From contig RYZV01000001.1 of assembly GCA_004011965.1 (NCBI GenBank), positions 259,726 to 323,725 of the forward strand: a stretch of 64,000 bases of DNA, given 5' to 3'. The stretch comes from Mycoplasma sp. ATU-Cv-703. Lineage in GTDB: Bacteria > Bacillota_I > Bacilli_A > Mycoplasmatales > Metamycoplasmataceae. The position numbers and the translations under genes were made by a program. Positions 43,671-57,603 of the stretch are shown piece after piece; the first letter of the stretch is position 1, and each line of letters opens with the position of its first letter. The notes beneath the pieces were generated by a model. It saw only the letters and a list, made by a program, of their open reading frames with translations, made no database searches and was not told where the DNA came from.

Positions 43671-43674
<4 letters not shown>
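42709..43674 (+). CDS. guaC: GMP reductase
   Basis: 321 aa IMPDH/GMPR barrel of the short GMP-reductase type without CBS domains. [29 protein letters not shown] (catalytic Cys) and [15 protein letters not shown]. Converts GMP to IMP with NADPH, feeding PurA-PurB. Start is TTG with AGGGAGG upstream. A hairpin (CCTAGCAC...GTGCTGG, 42673-42697) lies just before the RBS. Ends convergent with purA, overlapping by 4 nt. Confidence 0.94.
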
Positions 43675-44951
<1,277 letters not shown>

Positions 44952-46376
44952 TTAAACCTCGTCAAGTTGATTAACAATCGGTTCGCTTTTGGTGATGTTC
45001 CGTACTCATTTAATTTTTAGAACGAGTAGCAAAAACAGTCCGGTTTGAATAATTTCCGCTAGCGCCATCACTAGAAAAATGAAACGCGTTTCCATGCTGA
45101 AGACTTTGTAAAGCATTCAAACTAGCAAAGTTTGGTGAACCGTAGAAAAAGCGATGTCAACGACCGCTGCCAAACCGCTTTTACCACCGATCCGTAAAAA
45201 CCCGATTAAGAGCACCGAACCAGAGGAAAATAAAAACCCGATCACTTGGAAAGTTAAGATTCAACTCGCGTTAAAACGGATGGCTGGGTCAACGCTAGAA
45301 TAAATTACATCCATCAAAGTTCAAGCTAAGATCAACATAATTGTCGCGGCAAACGAAACCATGATGTAAAACAGTTTGGTAATCCGCTTGCTATTAGCAA
45401 TCGCTAAGTCGCTTTGGTTTGAGCCGAGCGCCGGTCCAACAAAATTAGACACCGCTATTGAACAAGAAGCTCAAAAAGCGTAAAGCACGCTCATGAAAAT
45501 TAGAATTAAAACCGTGGCTTGGTAACTATCCGTGCCGCCGTAACGAATTATTAAAATCCGGTTAATGAAAACTAGCATTTGGTAAATTCCGTTGGAGAAA
45601 AGAATCGGTCAAAACTGTCTTTGAACTCCAAAGAAAACCGTCGGCGTCACCTTAAAAGGGCGGCTGAAAGGGTTATAAGGACGAACTTTTTTCTGTCAGA
45701 AAACTAGCGTAACTAAAATCGCTTCCACGGCTCGAGCAATTAAAGTTGACCAAGCGATGCCCACGATTCCTAGCGTATCGCTGGCAAAAGCAACAAATAA
45801 GTAATTACCAACCACGTTGACTACGAAGGCAACTAGAGAAACTACCAAAGTGCGGTTAGTAAAGCCGAGCGTTTGGAGGGCTCCGTAATTAATCATGGCG
45901 TAAATTTGAAAAATTAGACCAAAAGCTAGAACCGATAAGAAATTAAAACCAGCTTCAATTTGTTCTTTGCTAAAAGCGTAACGCGGATCCAATCGCAAAA
46001 TGCTTTCAATTAAAGCGCCTCCGGCTAAAGTCAAAACCAAAATGGATGGCACAACTATAAAAATGCCCAAAATTCAACCACACCTAATTGACTCTTGGAT
46101 TTTAAAGTTATTCTCTTGACCTTTGTACTGACCCACGTAAATGCTGCAGGCAATCGCGACTGACATGCTGAGCGTAATGACGATTTGAAAAATCTCAAGA
46201 ACAACCCCAACGCCTGGTAAATTTCCACTAAAACTGTTGGCGACAAAAATAATGTCAATTTGGCCAACTAGCAAAATAACGATCGCTTGACAAATAACGG
46301 GGAAGACAATCCAGAAAAATTTGTGCGCGAACTTTCAATCAAGAGTGCCGCGGCGTGACTGGGTTCTTGGGTTAAT
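44952..46376 (-). CDS. MATE-family multidrug efflux transporter
   Basis: 474 aa, 12 predicted membrane helices in two MATE halves (FWIVFPVICQAIVILLVGQI, MSVAIACSIYVGQYKG, VSNFVGPALGSNQSDLA). Exports drugs or toxic cations in exchange for Na+ or H+. No ATG, GTG or TTG lies before the first helix. GGAGG is followed by ATA ATT, so ATT (46376) or ATA (46379) is the probable start, allowed in mycoplasmas. Many UGA-Trp codons. Its TAA abuts purA. Confidence 0.88.
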
Positions 46377-46451
46377 TATGCTTCCTCCGTTTTAATTTTT
46401 TTTAAGTAATGAGCGAATTATACAAGAAAGGTTCAGCTAAGCGGCTTGGTC

Positions 46452-48719
46452 TTAAACATTTACCAAAGCGGGAACTAACTCCACTTTTTGGTTGGAGTTT
46501 GTGCTTAAACTCTCATCTTGGTAAGTAATGACGTGGGTCTTGTTAGCGAGTTTAAAACTGAGTGTTTGATTTCTAACAGTGCCGTAACGGTGAACTAAAA
46601 ACGTTAAGCCTTCTAAGTGACCCATTTTAAAACCGGTTTCTTTAATCGTGACAACCAAACTACCGCCTTTGACAAAAATCAAACTCTGATCGGCTGGGCA
46701 ATCTAAAGTTATTAGTCTTTGGCCTTGGTAAGCATTTTCGTGTTGGCCCCATAAATACCACTCGCCCTCGGGCAAGTAGACTTGTCTTGATTGGGTGTTG
46801 GCCGTTAAAACCGGGCAGACCATAATTTGGGATCCGAGTAAATACTGGTCGTCAATCAGTTGGGCAATTTTATCATCCTGAAACTCTAAAACGAGCGGAC
46901 GAATAATTGGTCATCCTTGCTCAACCGCAGCTTGTTCGCAAATTTTAAAGTAGGGCAACAGCGAACGTTTAAAATGAGCAAAGCGCAAAGCAATTTGGTA
47001 AGTTTGACCGCTAAAAAGTCACGGTTCACGAGCACCAATCCCATGGTAACGCGAGAGCGGAGTTAACATGCCAAATTGGGTTCAGCGCTGGTAAAGATCC
47101 TCGCTAGGAGAAGGTCCAGCAAAACCGCCGATGTCGGTACCCCAAATAACGTGTCCCGCCAAAGCAGCGCCTAGCCCTGCTCACAAATGGGTTTTTAAAA
47201 AAGCGTAGTCAGTGTAACTGTCGCCCGACCATTTGCCAACAAATTTTTGAGTGCCTATAAAACCTGGCCGAGCAAAAATTAAAGCTTGACCGTCGCCAAA
47301 GTATTCTAAACTGGCCTCGTAGCAACAACGTAAGTAAAGGTAAATGAATCACTGACGCATTGCGCTACCAAATTGACGAGAATTAAAAAACGCATTTTTA
47401 GGAACTCCGTCGCCGTAATCAGGTTTGACAAAACGAACCCCTAAATCAAACAACCTTTTAATTTGCTCCTTATACCAGTGGTAAGCCTCCGGATTAGTGA
47501 AATCAACGATGTAATTGTTATCTTGTTGAGTTTCGGCTCCTGTTCAAGGATGAGCCAACTGACCTTCGTGATTTTTGAGCAGTAAATTGTTTTTGTTCAG
47601 GTACTTCCAAGCCGCGCCGCCGTCAGCTTGAATGTAGGGATTAATTCAAAAACAAACTTCTAAGTTAGCTTTTTTAATTTGACTAATTAACTCGGCAAAA
47701 TTACCAAAGGCGCTTTCGTTAAGAGTAAAATTGCACGATTTAACGTAGCGGTCCTTTAACCACTTGGGGTCAAGAGTAATTACGTCCAGCGGATAAGCGT
47801 TTTTTTGAGCGAGTTTAATTTGTTCCCACAATTCGTTAACGTTGTGGTAGTAAAGACGGTTTAACCAAGTGCCGTAGGCTAAATCAGGAACTCCTTTAAT
47901 CCGACCAGTCAGCAAAGTGTAGTGACTAACGCAGTCTTTGATACTTGAACCAGTTAACAAAAACAAGTCCAAAAATTCTTCGTGACAGAGAATTGAAAGC
48001 GCGTCGCTTGTTGGTGCACCAATTTCAAAATCAACTTGAAAACCGGAGTTAACTAAGGCAGCTCAGTTTTTGCTAGAGTAAACTAACGGCACTCCAGCGT
48101 AAGCTAAGTCGTGGTTAGTTAGGCAAGAACTGTCGCTGTTCCAAACCACCGACTCAACTCCGTTTTTAACAAACGGACGAAATTTTTCGCCCAGTCCGTA
48201 AATTTTCTCGTCGTTAAATAATTCAAACGAAATAAAGGGCAGGCTCTTGTTTTCCCGAACTTTTTTAAAACCTAGGTGCGGAGCGTTGAGGTTTTTAAAA
48301 AGCTGGTAACCGGGTTTGTGGTTCAGTCGTCATTTGAGTGCGCCAGACTTGTCGATTAAACTAATTTGACCGGTCTTTTTAACGATCAGAATTTTTTCTT
48401 GGCTGGCTAGATCAACACTAATTAAATCTTCATCCCACGAGGCGTCAATTTTTTTGGGCGTTAGTTCGGAATTAAGGTGGTCAGCAAACCGTTTTTTAGG
48501 TCAGTTTTTTTGGTGGTAGTTAAAACGAATAATTTCGTCAGTTCAAATTTCAATTCTTAAGTAAGACTTTTGTAAGTTGGACAAAAGCATTTCAACTACT
48601 AACTGGTCTTTTTCCATTCAAACATCACTTACTTTTTGAACGATTGCAAAATCATCCTGGTGGTGAAAAATTTTTGTTTTGATGGGAAAATTTTCGAACA
48701 GAGTTTTTTTATGATCCAT
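46452..48719 (-). CDS. Glycoside hydrolase family 31 (alpha-glucosidase-like)
   Basis: 755 aa. N-terminal beta-sandwich, then the (beta/alpha)8 barrel: DVITLDPKWLKDRY, RFVKPDYGDG (probable nucleophile Asp), ARPGFIGTQKFVGKWSGDSYTDY (acid/base Asp in WSGD), and HVIWGTDIGGF. A C-terminal beta domain follows. No signal peptide, so cytosolic. ATG overlaps the PTS gene end by 11 nt, so it processes the sugar that PTS brings in. Substrate is likely an alpha-glucoside or alpha-xyloside. At least ten UGA-Trp codons. Confidence 0.92.
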
Positions 48720-50604
48720 TAGATTCCTCGCTTAGATTGCCCAAATGCTTAATAACTTGTTCCTTGAGCGCGTTGGCTTCTGGTCCGTAAACAATTTGGT
48801 AGTAATTACCCTGGCTAACCGTTGCCAAAGCTTGCGTCAGTTCTTTAAATTTGTTTTGCACCCGCTTAGTATCGCTCACCACGATTCTTAAACGAGTCAT
48901 GCAAGCATCTACCTCTTGAATGTTATCTTTGCCGCCTAGCAATTTCACAATTAAAGCAATTCTTGTCTGAGCATCATTTAAGACTAATGGTGGCGGCCGA
49001 GAAGTAACCACCCGGGTATCGCCAGCGGCTGGAACTAACATTTCTCAGCCAGGAATCGGCGGTTTTAACCAAAGTACTAAGGTTCTGAAAGTCAGAGCGT
49101 AAAGCCCGGCGAAAATTAAAGTTGTGAAAAGAAACCAAACTCCGTCTAACCACAAGTTAGTGTTGAGCGCGCTCGTCGCCAAACTAGTTGGACCTAAAAC
49201 TAACAAGTACTTCAAAAGCGTTTCGATTAAACCAAAGGCGTGAATTCTCATCGGTAAAAAGTCAGCCATGCCAAAAGCGACTCCGGTCAGTAAAGCGTGA
49301 ACTAAGTAGAGCGGCGGCGAAACAAACATGAATAAAAATTCGACCGGTTCGGTTACGCCAGTTAACATGCAAGCCAAGGCGCCGGAAACATAAATCGAGC
49401 GGTTGGCCGGACGGGCTGATTTTTTGAGTGCGTAAAGCATCCCAAAGGCGGCCCCCACTAACGAGCCGGTAGAACTAATCATTTGACCAGTTTTAAATCG
49501 AGCTGGCGTAAAAGCGCCCGAAACAACTTGGTAAACCGCCTCAGTTGAAGTCGATATTCCTTGCTCCGAAGCATAACTTTGCCAGTGGTCACGTACCCCG
49601 TTCAGCGCCTGAATTCAGGTGTACCACATGTTCTCTTGGCCTTGGGCTTTAAGTTGATTTTCCTTAGCAAAATCTTGTTCAACCAAGTATTTAAAAAAAG
49701 CGGCTAACTGCTCAGCAGTTAGACCTTGGGTACTCTCGTGGTCCGAAAGCGCTTGTTTGAAAGTATCTGCGTCTAAAAAGTTCAAGTTTCCGCCAAGTTC
49801 GGTGTAATTCATCGGAATTGTCAAAAGGTGGTGGAGACCAAAAGGCAACATTAAACGTTCAAGCGTTCCGAATAAAAACGGCATGACAAACGGCACGCGG
49901 TTGTTTTTGGCAATGTTGGTGCCCATCCAGTTAATTCCGGCCTGCAGCAAAGGTCAAAATAAGGCTAGACCGCAAGCAAGCGGCACAACGATCGCGAAGA
50001 CCATCAGCGGCACAAATCTGACACCGTTAAAGAAAGACAAAACTTTCGGCAAACGGTTGAAGGTGTGAAATTTGTTGTAAATTATGGCGCCAAGGAACCC
50101 AGTTAAAATGCCGCCCAGAGCACCGAAACTAATTGAGCGAACACCTTCTTGCCAATCAAAATAACCGCGCGTAGGCGTTCACTTACCTCCAACAATGTAA
50201 TTCAAAAAATACTCACTGTTTGCGCCGTCTGTTCTAATTAAAAAAAACGAAGATCCAACCGCCAACAAAGTAAAGTAACTCAGTCCCGCTGCAAAGGCGC
50301 CTCCGGCCGAATTTTTCGACCAAGCGCCTCCGATCGCGATGGCAAATAAAAGACCAATGTGAGTAAAAGGTAGTCAACCAACGGTTTCAATTACCGTGCC
50401 AATTTGATTAAAAACAGCCGAACTAGCTGGTATCTTGCCTAAACCAAGTGGACCAATCACTTTCCCAAGCACAATTAGTAAACCAGCCGCGGGCAAAACG
50501 GCAATCATCGTTAAAATTGCTTTGGCAAAACGACTGACTAAATTTTTGAATTGTCCCGTCGCCCTAGGCGATCGAAGATTTTGGGTCTTTGTTTTTACCG
50601 ACAT
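48709..50604 (-). CDS. PTS EIICB sugar transporter, glucose/maltose superfamily
   Basis: 631 aa. EIIC domain of about ten helices (FAKAILTMIAVLPAAGLLIV, FGTLERLMLPFGLHHLLTIP, VTEPVEFLFMFVSPPLY), then an EIIB domain with DACMTRLRIVV (phosphorylated Cys). No EIIA is fused. Imports and phosphorylates a hexose, alpha-glucoside or amino sugar, taking phosphate from HPr via a separate EIIA. Operon with GH31. The central insertion NYTELGGNLNF is typical of the glucose/NAG/maltose branch. Confidence 0.92.
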
Positions 50605-50689
50605 TAGAAGGTTACTTGCTAATTTAAGATTATAGCTGCCTAACTGGACGACTTTTCCTAAACTTGTTTAAACAACTTGCTCAAACAAG

Positions 50690-52669
50690 CTACTCAAGGT
50701 GATACTCAACTTCTAGTTCAATGATAATGTCGCGCAGTTGCGCTGCTCTTTCAAAATCAAGTTCTTTTGAAGCGCGCAGCATTTGACGTCGTAAATCAGC
50801 GATAAACTCGCGTTGTTGCTTTTTGTCTTTTTGACGACGACCAGTTTTAAATTCTTCAATTGCTTGGTCAATTGATTGCCCGTGAATTGGAGCTGGAATC
50901 GGTTTGACAACCGTTTGAGGAACAATGCCGTGTTTTTGGTTGTAAGCGATTTGAATTTTGCGACGGCGGTTAGTTTCATCGATCGCGTTTTGCATGGAAG
51001 TAGTCACTTTATCGCCGTAAAAAATAACTCGTCCGTGCACATTTCGAGCGGCACGACCAATGATTTGAATCAGCGACTTAGTTGAGCGGAAAAAAGACTC
51101 TTTATCAGCATCAACCACGCAAATTAGCGATACCTCCGGGATGTCAATTCCTTCGCGAATCAGATTCACACCCACGATGGCGTCGTAAACACCTTTACGC
51201 AGCTTACGCAAAATGTCATCTCTTTCAAAAGTTTTGTGCTCGGAGTGAATGTAAGCGATTTTAAGTCCTCTCTCTTTGAGGTAAAAAGAAAGTTCTTCCG
51301 CCATTTTCTTAGTCGTGGTCAAAATGATCGTGCGCTCTTTTTGTTTGATTTGGAGTTTGATGCTGTTAAAAATATCTTCCACTTGGTTGACGATGGGGCG
51401 CACTTCAATTACCGGATCAAGCAAACCAGTCGGACGAACGATTTGACTAATGATACGGTGATCCGATTTTTCAATTTCATAATCCGCTGGCGTAGCGGAA
51501 ACATAAATGCGGTTAAACTCAAAAGTCTCAAACTCTGCGAATTTTAGCGGCCGGTTATCTAGTGCCGACGGCAAACGAAAACCGTATTCCACCAAAGTTT
51601 CCTTGCGAGCGCGATCCCCGTTATACATGGCATTGATTTGCGGGATCATCATGTGCGATTCATCGATTACCATCAATGAATCGGCTGGAAAATAGTCCAA
51701 TATCGTCGCTGGGCGCTGACCAGGTAGGCGACCTTCTAGGTGACGAGAATAGTTCTCAATTCCTGGGCAAGTGCCAAACTCAAGTAGCGATTCAATGTCC
51801 GAGTTAGTGCGCTGCTCTAACCTTTGCACTTCCAAAAGTTTGTTTTGTTTGCGCAGTTCAGCCAAACGAGTGACTAGTTCATCGGCAATCGTTTTGGTGG
51901 CTCTTTTAATTACATCGCGACTAGTTGTGTAAGCATCGGCTGGAAAAAGCAGGCGATTATTTTCCTTTTTAATGAGTTCGCCCGTTAAAGTGTCAATCTG
52001 GGCAATTGATTCGATTTGCTCATCAAGCAAACCAATTCGAATGTAGTAGTTTTGGGTCCATCCCGGACTGATTTCAATCACATCACCCCGTACTCTAAAC
52101 CGGCCGGGGGCTAGCTCTACGTCGTTGCGAGTGTAGTTACGCGTCACAAGTGCATTCAACAAATCTTCGCGACGCATTTTTTGACCCACTTTTAAGTGCA
52201 TGAAGGTGGCCACGTATTCTTTGGGCGATAGTTGAGCGTATATGGCCGCCACGGAAGCAACTACAACTGTGTCTTTGCGAGTCAATAACGAGTTGAGCGC
52301 ACTCATTCGCATCACTTCAATGTCCCAGTTACTTTGGGAAGTTTTTTCGATGTAAGTGTCTGAGGAAGGTAAGTAAGCTTCGGGACGGTAGTAGTCAAAG
52401 TTAGAAATAAAGTATTCCACGTTGTTATTGGGAAAAAGACTTTTTAGCTCGGAATAAAGTTGAGCTGCTAAAGTTTTGTTGTGCGAAAGCACCAAAGTTG
52501 GTCGCTGAAATTTTTCAATTACGTGGGCGATTGTAAAAGTTTTGCCCGTGCCGGTGGCCCCGAGCAAAACTTGGTCGCTCTTTTTTTGAACTAGACCGGC
52601 TCAAAGCTCCTTAATCGCCTGCGGTTGATCGCCAGCCGGTTTAAACTTACTTTCTAACTTAAAATTCAT
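50690..52669 (-). CDS. uvrB: Excinuclease ABC subunit B
   Basis: 659 aa DNA-damage-loading helicase. GATGTGKTFTIAHV Walker A, YYRPEAYLPSSDTYIEK beta-hairpin, DESHMMIPQ (DEAD-box like), RGRVIFYGDK, and a C-terminal UVR domain (LRRQMLRASKELDFERAAQL). The true start is ATG 52669 (MNFKLESKFKPAGDQPQAIK), 34 codons before the first uninterrupted Met, since UGA-Trp lies between. Pairs with uvrA. Confidence 0.97.
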
Positions 52670-52687
52670 CAACGGTTTAATCACCTA

Positions 52688-53095
52688 CTACTTGGCATGG
52701 GCAGCAAAAAACCAACGCTGTTTATCAACGAAAAGAAAAATTTCGTCTAAAAGCGGTTGGATAACGCTGTTAGTTTTGACTTGCTCGGCCAAAGTTTGAA
52801 TTTTATTAAGATCGTTAACCACGTTGGTAACAATTTCTTGAGCACTAAAAGCGTGGGGCTTATACTCCTTAATTTGACTGTGTTCCAAGTAGGACGCCAT
52901 CGTTGACAAAGGCTGATCGTTTTGCATCGCAATTTTTTCTGCTAACGCGTCAACAAACTCGTTAAGCCCTTGGTAAAGCTTTTCGGTTAACTTGTGAAAA
53001 GTTCGAAACTGCTGACCGCGAACATTCCAATGCATGTTTTGAGCGTTTTGAGTTGCCACCGCTACGCTGGCTAGCAATTTATTCATATCAAGCAT
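52688..53095 (-). CDS. dps: Dps-like ferritin
   Basis: 135 aa four-helix bundle. NMHWNVRGQQFRTFHKLTEKLY carries the His/Asp ferroxidase residues, and AEKIAMQNDQPL follows. Stores iron and protects DNA from peroxide. GAGGTGAG fits ATG 53095; slightly shorter than most Dps. Confidence 0.93.
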   Translation of the reverse strand: MLDMNKLLASVAVATQNAQNMHWNVRGQQFRTFHKLTEKLYQGLNEFVDALAEKIAMQNDQPLSTMASYLEHSQIKEYKPHAFSAQEIVTNVVNDLNKIQTLAEQVKTNSVIQPLLDEIFLFVDKQRWFFAAHAK

Positions 53096-53112
53096 TTTCT
53101 CACCTCAAAAAA

Positions 53113-53655
53113 CTAAGTTAATTTATAAAACGTTCGATTCATGCTAATCATAACACGGTAAAGCGACACGTAAATTAGGAGCGCGACGGGCCCGAGGATA
53201 GCCATTTGAATGCCCGTTGAAACTAGCATAGCAAGTGCCATGGAACTCCCGTAAACTAACTGAGTTAAAAACGCTTTTAAAATAACGAATGCGGCCAGCG
53301 CAATCGTAAGACCAAGCGCAGCTCAACCAAGGTGTTTAAAAGATTTAAAAATCTCAATCACTACAATCGCTGTAATCATTGGTAAGTAGTTGAGTCAGAA
53401 ATTAGCATCGCCCGAAATTAGTAACTCGGTTAAAGTGATTAACGCCAAACTGCTCACTAAAGAAACTCGCCAATCAACCAAAAGCGGAATCGCTAAAGCC
53501 ATCAAAAGGCCGCCCAGGCAAATTGGATAAACGCCCACTGAAACGTGGAAATGTAAAAAACGCTCAATTACCACGCCAAGTGTAATTAATAAAGCCGATA
53601 TCGTGATTTGACGAATTAAATCACTTGTTTCTAAACGGTAAAAAAGTCTTTTCAT
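53113..53655 (-). CDS. Probable ECF transporter S component
   Basis: 180 aa, six hydrophobic helices (ITISALLITLGVVIERFL, VYPICLGGLLMALAIPLLV, SLVSSLALITLTELLISG). Size and pattern fit a substrate-binding S component of an energy-coupling-factor transporter; the vitamin or metabolite cannot be told. Two UGA-Trp codons. Not adjacent to ECF module genes. Confidence 0.6.
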
Positions 53656-53750
53656 AGTTAAGGGTTGTGAATTGAGTTAATTATAGCAAAAATACATTTA
53701 TTGTAATTTTGTTTTTTAAAGCGATTTTTGTCAAACCGCGAAAACCCAAC

Positions 53751-56183
53751 TTACTTACTGTTCTTTGTGTCTTTTACGTCGGCTTTGCTTTCCATTTTTT
53801 TGAGCAAAGCGCTGATTTGTGCTTCGCGGGTGTTAACTTTTTGCTGAGCGTACCTATTTTGCATCAAAATCCGCACTACGTTGTGGGAGATACGTTTGAG
53901 TAAGTCGCGAAATAACTCGGTACCACGTTCCACGTAAACTTGGTACGGGTTTTTTTGGGCATAGTGAGCTAATGAGGAAGACGACCTTAGTTTTGTCATT
54001 TGGTCAATGTGAAGTTGTCAATTTTGGTCAAAAGTCATTAATAAAATTTCGCGCTCCATTTGGTGCGTGCTTTCCTCGTTAACGTTGTCAATTATTCGCG
54101 AGCGCAAGACATCGTAAACTTCAACTGCGTCTTTACTAATTTGTTCAATTAATTCCTCTTTACTAAAATCAACCAATTGGTTAACGTGGAATTTAAAGTC
54201 CACTAACTGAAACCAAACGTGGTTAATGGTTGCCACCATTTTGTCTAAGTCCATCGAACCATCGTTGCGGAAAAACTGCGGGAATTCAACTAAGTCGCTC
54301 ACCACCGACTTAATCATCCGCACGATGACCGGGTAAAGATCGGTTTGAGAAATGATTAAATCGCGCTGAGCGTAAATTAAATCGCGTTGTTGACGCACAA
54401 CGTCGTCGTACTGGAGCAAGTTTTTACGGGTGTCAAAGTTAAAGCCCTCAATTTTTCGTTGAGCACGGTTAATGTAACGGTTAATCAGTTTGCCGCTAAT
54501 CGGTTTAGGTCCGTAAGACATAAAATGTTTCTTAAGTTTTTCCTGGTTAGAAAAACGTTTGATTAATTTATCGTCTAGCGAAATGTAAAAACGCGATTCG
54601 CCAATGTCGCCTTGACGACCAGAGCGTCCGCGCAACTGGTTGTCAATTCGACGGGCCTCGGCTTTGTTAGTTCCTAGCACGTACAGACCGCCCAGTTCAA
54701 CCGCGCGCTGGCTCGGCTTAATGTCAGTCCCCCGACCGGCCATGTTAGTCGCAATTGTAATGGAATTAATTTCGCCCGCTTTGGCGATAATTTCCGCTTC
54801 CTGCTTATTTTGCTTGGCGTTCAAAACTGTGTGGGGAATTTTTTCGGCTTTTAACATGCGTGAGAGTTTTTCAGATTCGTAAACTTCTTCGGTTCCGACC
54901 AAAACAGGCTGGCCTTTAGCAAAGCGAGCGGCAATGTCAGCCACAATCGCCTGGTACTTATACTGCTGATCCACGTAGATGACATCGGGGTGGTCAATTC
55001 TTATCATCGGTTTGTTAGTCGGAATTTCGTGGACACGCATGTTGTAAATGTCAATGAACTCATCTTCTTCGGTCTTCGCGGTCCCAGTCATACCCGAGAG
55101 TTTTTTAAACATCCGAAACAAGTTCTGGTAGGTAATCGTGGCCAAGGTGGTAGTTTCGGGTTCAATTTCAACACCTTCTTTGGCTTGGATTGCCTGCTGA
55201 AGTCCGTCCGAATACGAACGACCTTCCATAACTCGTCCGGTGAAAGCATCCACGAGCAAAATTTTATTTTCGCTCACGATGTATTCCACGTCACGCTTCA
55301 TGAGAAACTTAGCTCTTAAAGCGTTGTGAACGCGGTGAATAACTTCTGAACTTTGGATGTCGTAAATGTTTTTAACGGCAAAAAAACGGTTCGCTTTGTT
55401 AGCGCCGTGGTCAGAAAGTTGAATCGTTTTAGATTCCCAATCGATTTCGTAATCTTTTTCGCTCAAAGTGTTGACAAAAGCGTTAGCGGCGTTATACTGC
55501 TCCGAATTAGTGGTTTGACCGCCGGTAATGATTAGAGGGGTTCGGGCCTCGTCAATCAAAATTGAGTCCACTTCATCCACGAGACAAAAGTGAAACCCGC
55601 GCTGAACTTTTTGATCAATTGATTTAACCATGTTGTCGCGCAGGTAATCAAAACCAATTTCCGAGTGAACCGAGTAAGTAATGTCAGCTGCGTAGGCGGC
55701 TCGTTTATCATGGGCACTTAACTCGCGTAAGTTTGTGCCGACCGTTAGACCTAAAAAGTTATAAACTAGTCCAGTTTCTTCGGCATCGCGTTTGGTCAAG
55801 TATTCGTTAACAGTGGACACGATTACTCCGTGACCTAGCAAAGCGTTTAAGTAAACGGGCGGAATGGAAGTGATTGTTTTACCTTCCCCAGTTTTCATCT
55901 CAATCACCGAACCTTCGTGGATAATTAAACCGCCCAAAATTTGCACATCAAAAAGACGCTTTTTCAAAACCCGCTCGGTCGCTTCGCGCACGACTGCGAA
56001 AGCTTCGTTTTTTAACTCATCAAGACTTTCACCGGCCAGCAAACGTTCTTTAAACTCGGTTGTTTTGTGGCGAAGCTCTTCATCAGTTAGCTTAGCGACT
56101 GACTTGCCGAGTTGATTAATTTCTTTGAGGTTTTGTTCGGCCTTTTTAAGTTCGGTGGATTTAAATAATTTGGTTAATTTCAT
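53751..56183 (-). CDS. secA: Preprotein translocase ATPase SecA
   Basis: 810 aa motor of Sec export. MKTGEGKTITSIPPVYLNAL Walker A, VDEVDSILIDEARTPLIIT DEAD region, TNMAGRGTDIKP and QLRGRSGRQGD helicase motifs. The C-terminus continues past an in-frame UGA-Trp to TAA at 53751. It ends in a charged linker without the usual zinc-binding tail. Minus-strand TATAAT precedes GGTGAG and ATG. Confidence 0.98.
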
Positions 56184-56220
56184 GATTTCTCACCATTATA
56201 CATTTCTAGTCTTTAAACAT

Positions 56221-57318
56221 CTAGACATTAAAACGAAACAAGACGATGTCTCCATCTTGCATTAGATAACTTTTGCCTTCCTGACTAACTTTACCAACTG
56301 TACGCGCGCCAGACCAACCCTGCCCGGCTATATAATCGCCAAAACGAACCACTTCAGCCCTGATAAAACCGCGGGCAAAGTCGCTGTGGATAATGCCGGC
56401 GCAGTCTTGAGCATTCATGCCTTTTTTGAAAGTTCACGCGCGCACTTCTTGGGGTCCAACCGTAAAAAATGTTGCTAAATTTAAAAGATCGTAACTAGCC
56501 CGAATTAGTTTGTCGACTCCACTCGTTTGAATGCCTAGCTGAGCCAAAAACTCGCTTTTTTCCTGTCCTTCTAAATCGGCTAAATCACTTTCGGCTTGAA
56601 CGCAAAGAGCCAAAACTTGACCGCCTATTGAATCTAAGTACTTTTTTAGTTGCTGAAAAGACTGAGACTGCTCAGGATTGGCTAGGTGTTTTTCGTCCAC
56701 GTTAGCTAAATACAAAACCGGCTTAGCGCTGAGAAGGTGGTAATTTTTAAGTCAGTCCTGCTCGGCCTGGTTTAACTTAATCGTGTGCACCATGTGATCT
56801 TGACCAAGGTGAAAAATCAACTTTTCTACGAAGTTAAATTCCAGCGCAACTTTTTTATCAGATTGGGCTTTTTTGTGTAAACGAGTGCGGATTTTTTTAA
56901 CACTTTCTAAATCGGCTTGAATTAGTTCCAAGTTAACTATTTGCACATCTAAAACTGGATCAACTTGGTTAGCAACGTGAATAACGCTGGGGTCGGTAAA
57001 ACATCTGACCACATGGACAATCGCATCAACTTCCCGAATATTACTCAAAAATTGGTTGCCAAGCCCTTCGCCTTGACTAGCTCCTTTAACCAAACCCGCA
57101 ATATCAGTAAATTCAAAAATGGCCGGTAAAACTTGCTGGGGTCGGGCCACTTGAGCTAACTGATCAAGGCGAACGTCAGGCACTTCTACCACCCCTACGT
57201 TGGGCTGAATGGTTGCAAAAGGATAGTTGGCAATTTCAACTTGCAACTTGGTGAGCGTTTTAAAAAGCGTTGATTTACCGACGTTGGGCAAACCAACAAT
57301 ACCTGCCCTCAGACTCAT
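56221..57318 (-). CDS. ychF: Redox-regulated ATPase YchF (Obg-like)
   Basis: 365 aa. GLPNVGKSTLFKTLTKLQ P-loop, FATIQPNVGVVEVPD switch, FTDIAGLVKGASQGEGLGNQFL, and a C-terminal TGS domain. Binds ribosomes and hydrolyses ATP rather than GTP. GGAAAGGAA precedes ATG. Two UGA-Trp codons. Confidence 0.96.
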
Positions 57319-57335
57319 TGATTCCTTTCCGGGTG

Positions 57336-57557
57336 TTAAATCTTTTTAGCTAACGAGATCGCGTAAGTCAAGACAAAAATTGCTCCGATCAAAAGGAGCA
57401 GAATTATTAAACCGGCTAGTAACTTACCAAATTTGCGTTTTGATTGGTTTTGTTTACGCAAAAATTGCTGGGTAAACTCTTGACTGTAAGGAGACTTTTC
57501 TTCCACGACTAAGATTATATATTTGCTGGGGGCTCGCGAAAAGAAATTTTTGCTCAT
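57336..57557 (-). CDS. Small tail-anchored membrane protein
   Basis: 73 aa, not recognised. A basic cytosolic region (FTQQFLRKQNQSKRKFGKLL) leads into one C-terminal membrane helix (IILLLLIGAIFVLTYAISLA). Upstream of ychF with 17 bp between, likely co-transcribed. Divergent from tdk. Confidence 0.6.
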   Translation of the reverse strand: MSKNFFSRAPSKYIILVVEEKSPYSQEFTQQFLRKQNQSKRKFGKLLAGLIILLLLIGAIFVLTYAISLAKKI

Positions 57558-57586
57558 AAAAGAACATTCTTAAAAAGATAAGTTCT

Positions 57587-57592
57587 TATAAT
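57587..57592 (+). promoter_or_regulatory. -10 box of tdk
   Basis: TATAAT, then GGAAAGTGAAG and ATG, giving a leader of about 5 nt. Confidence 0.5.
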
Positions 57593-57603
57593 GGAAAGTG
57601 AAG

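Noticed and set aside
50662..50690. CTTGTTT...AAACAAG hairpin after uvrB as a terminator
   Set aside because: No T-run follows on either strand; kept only as a possible stem-loop.
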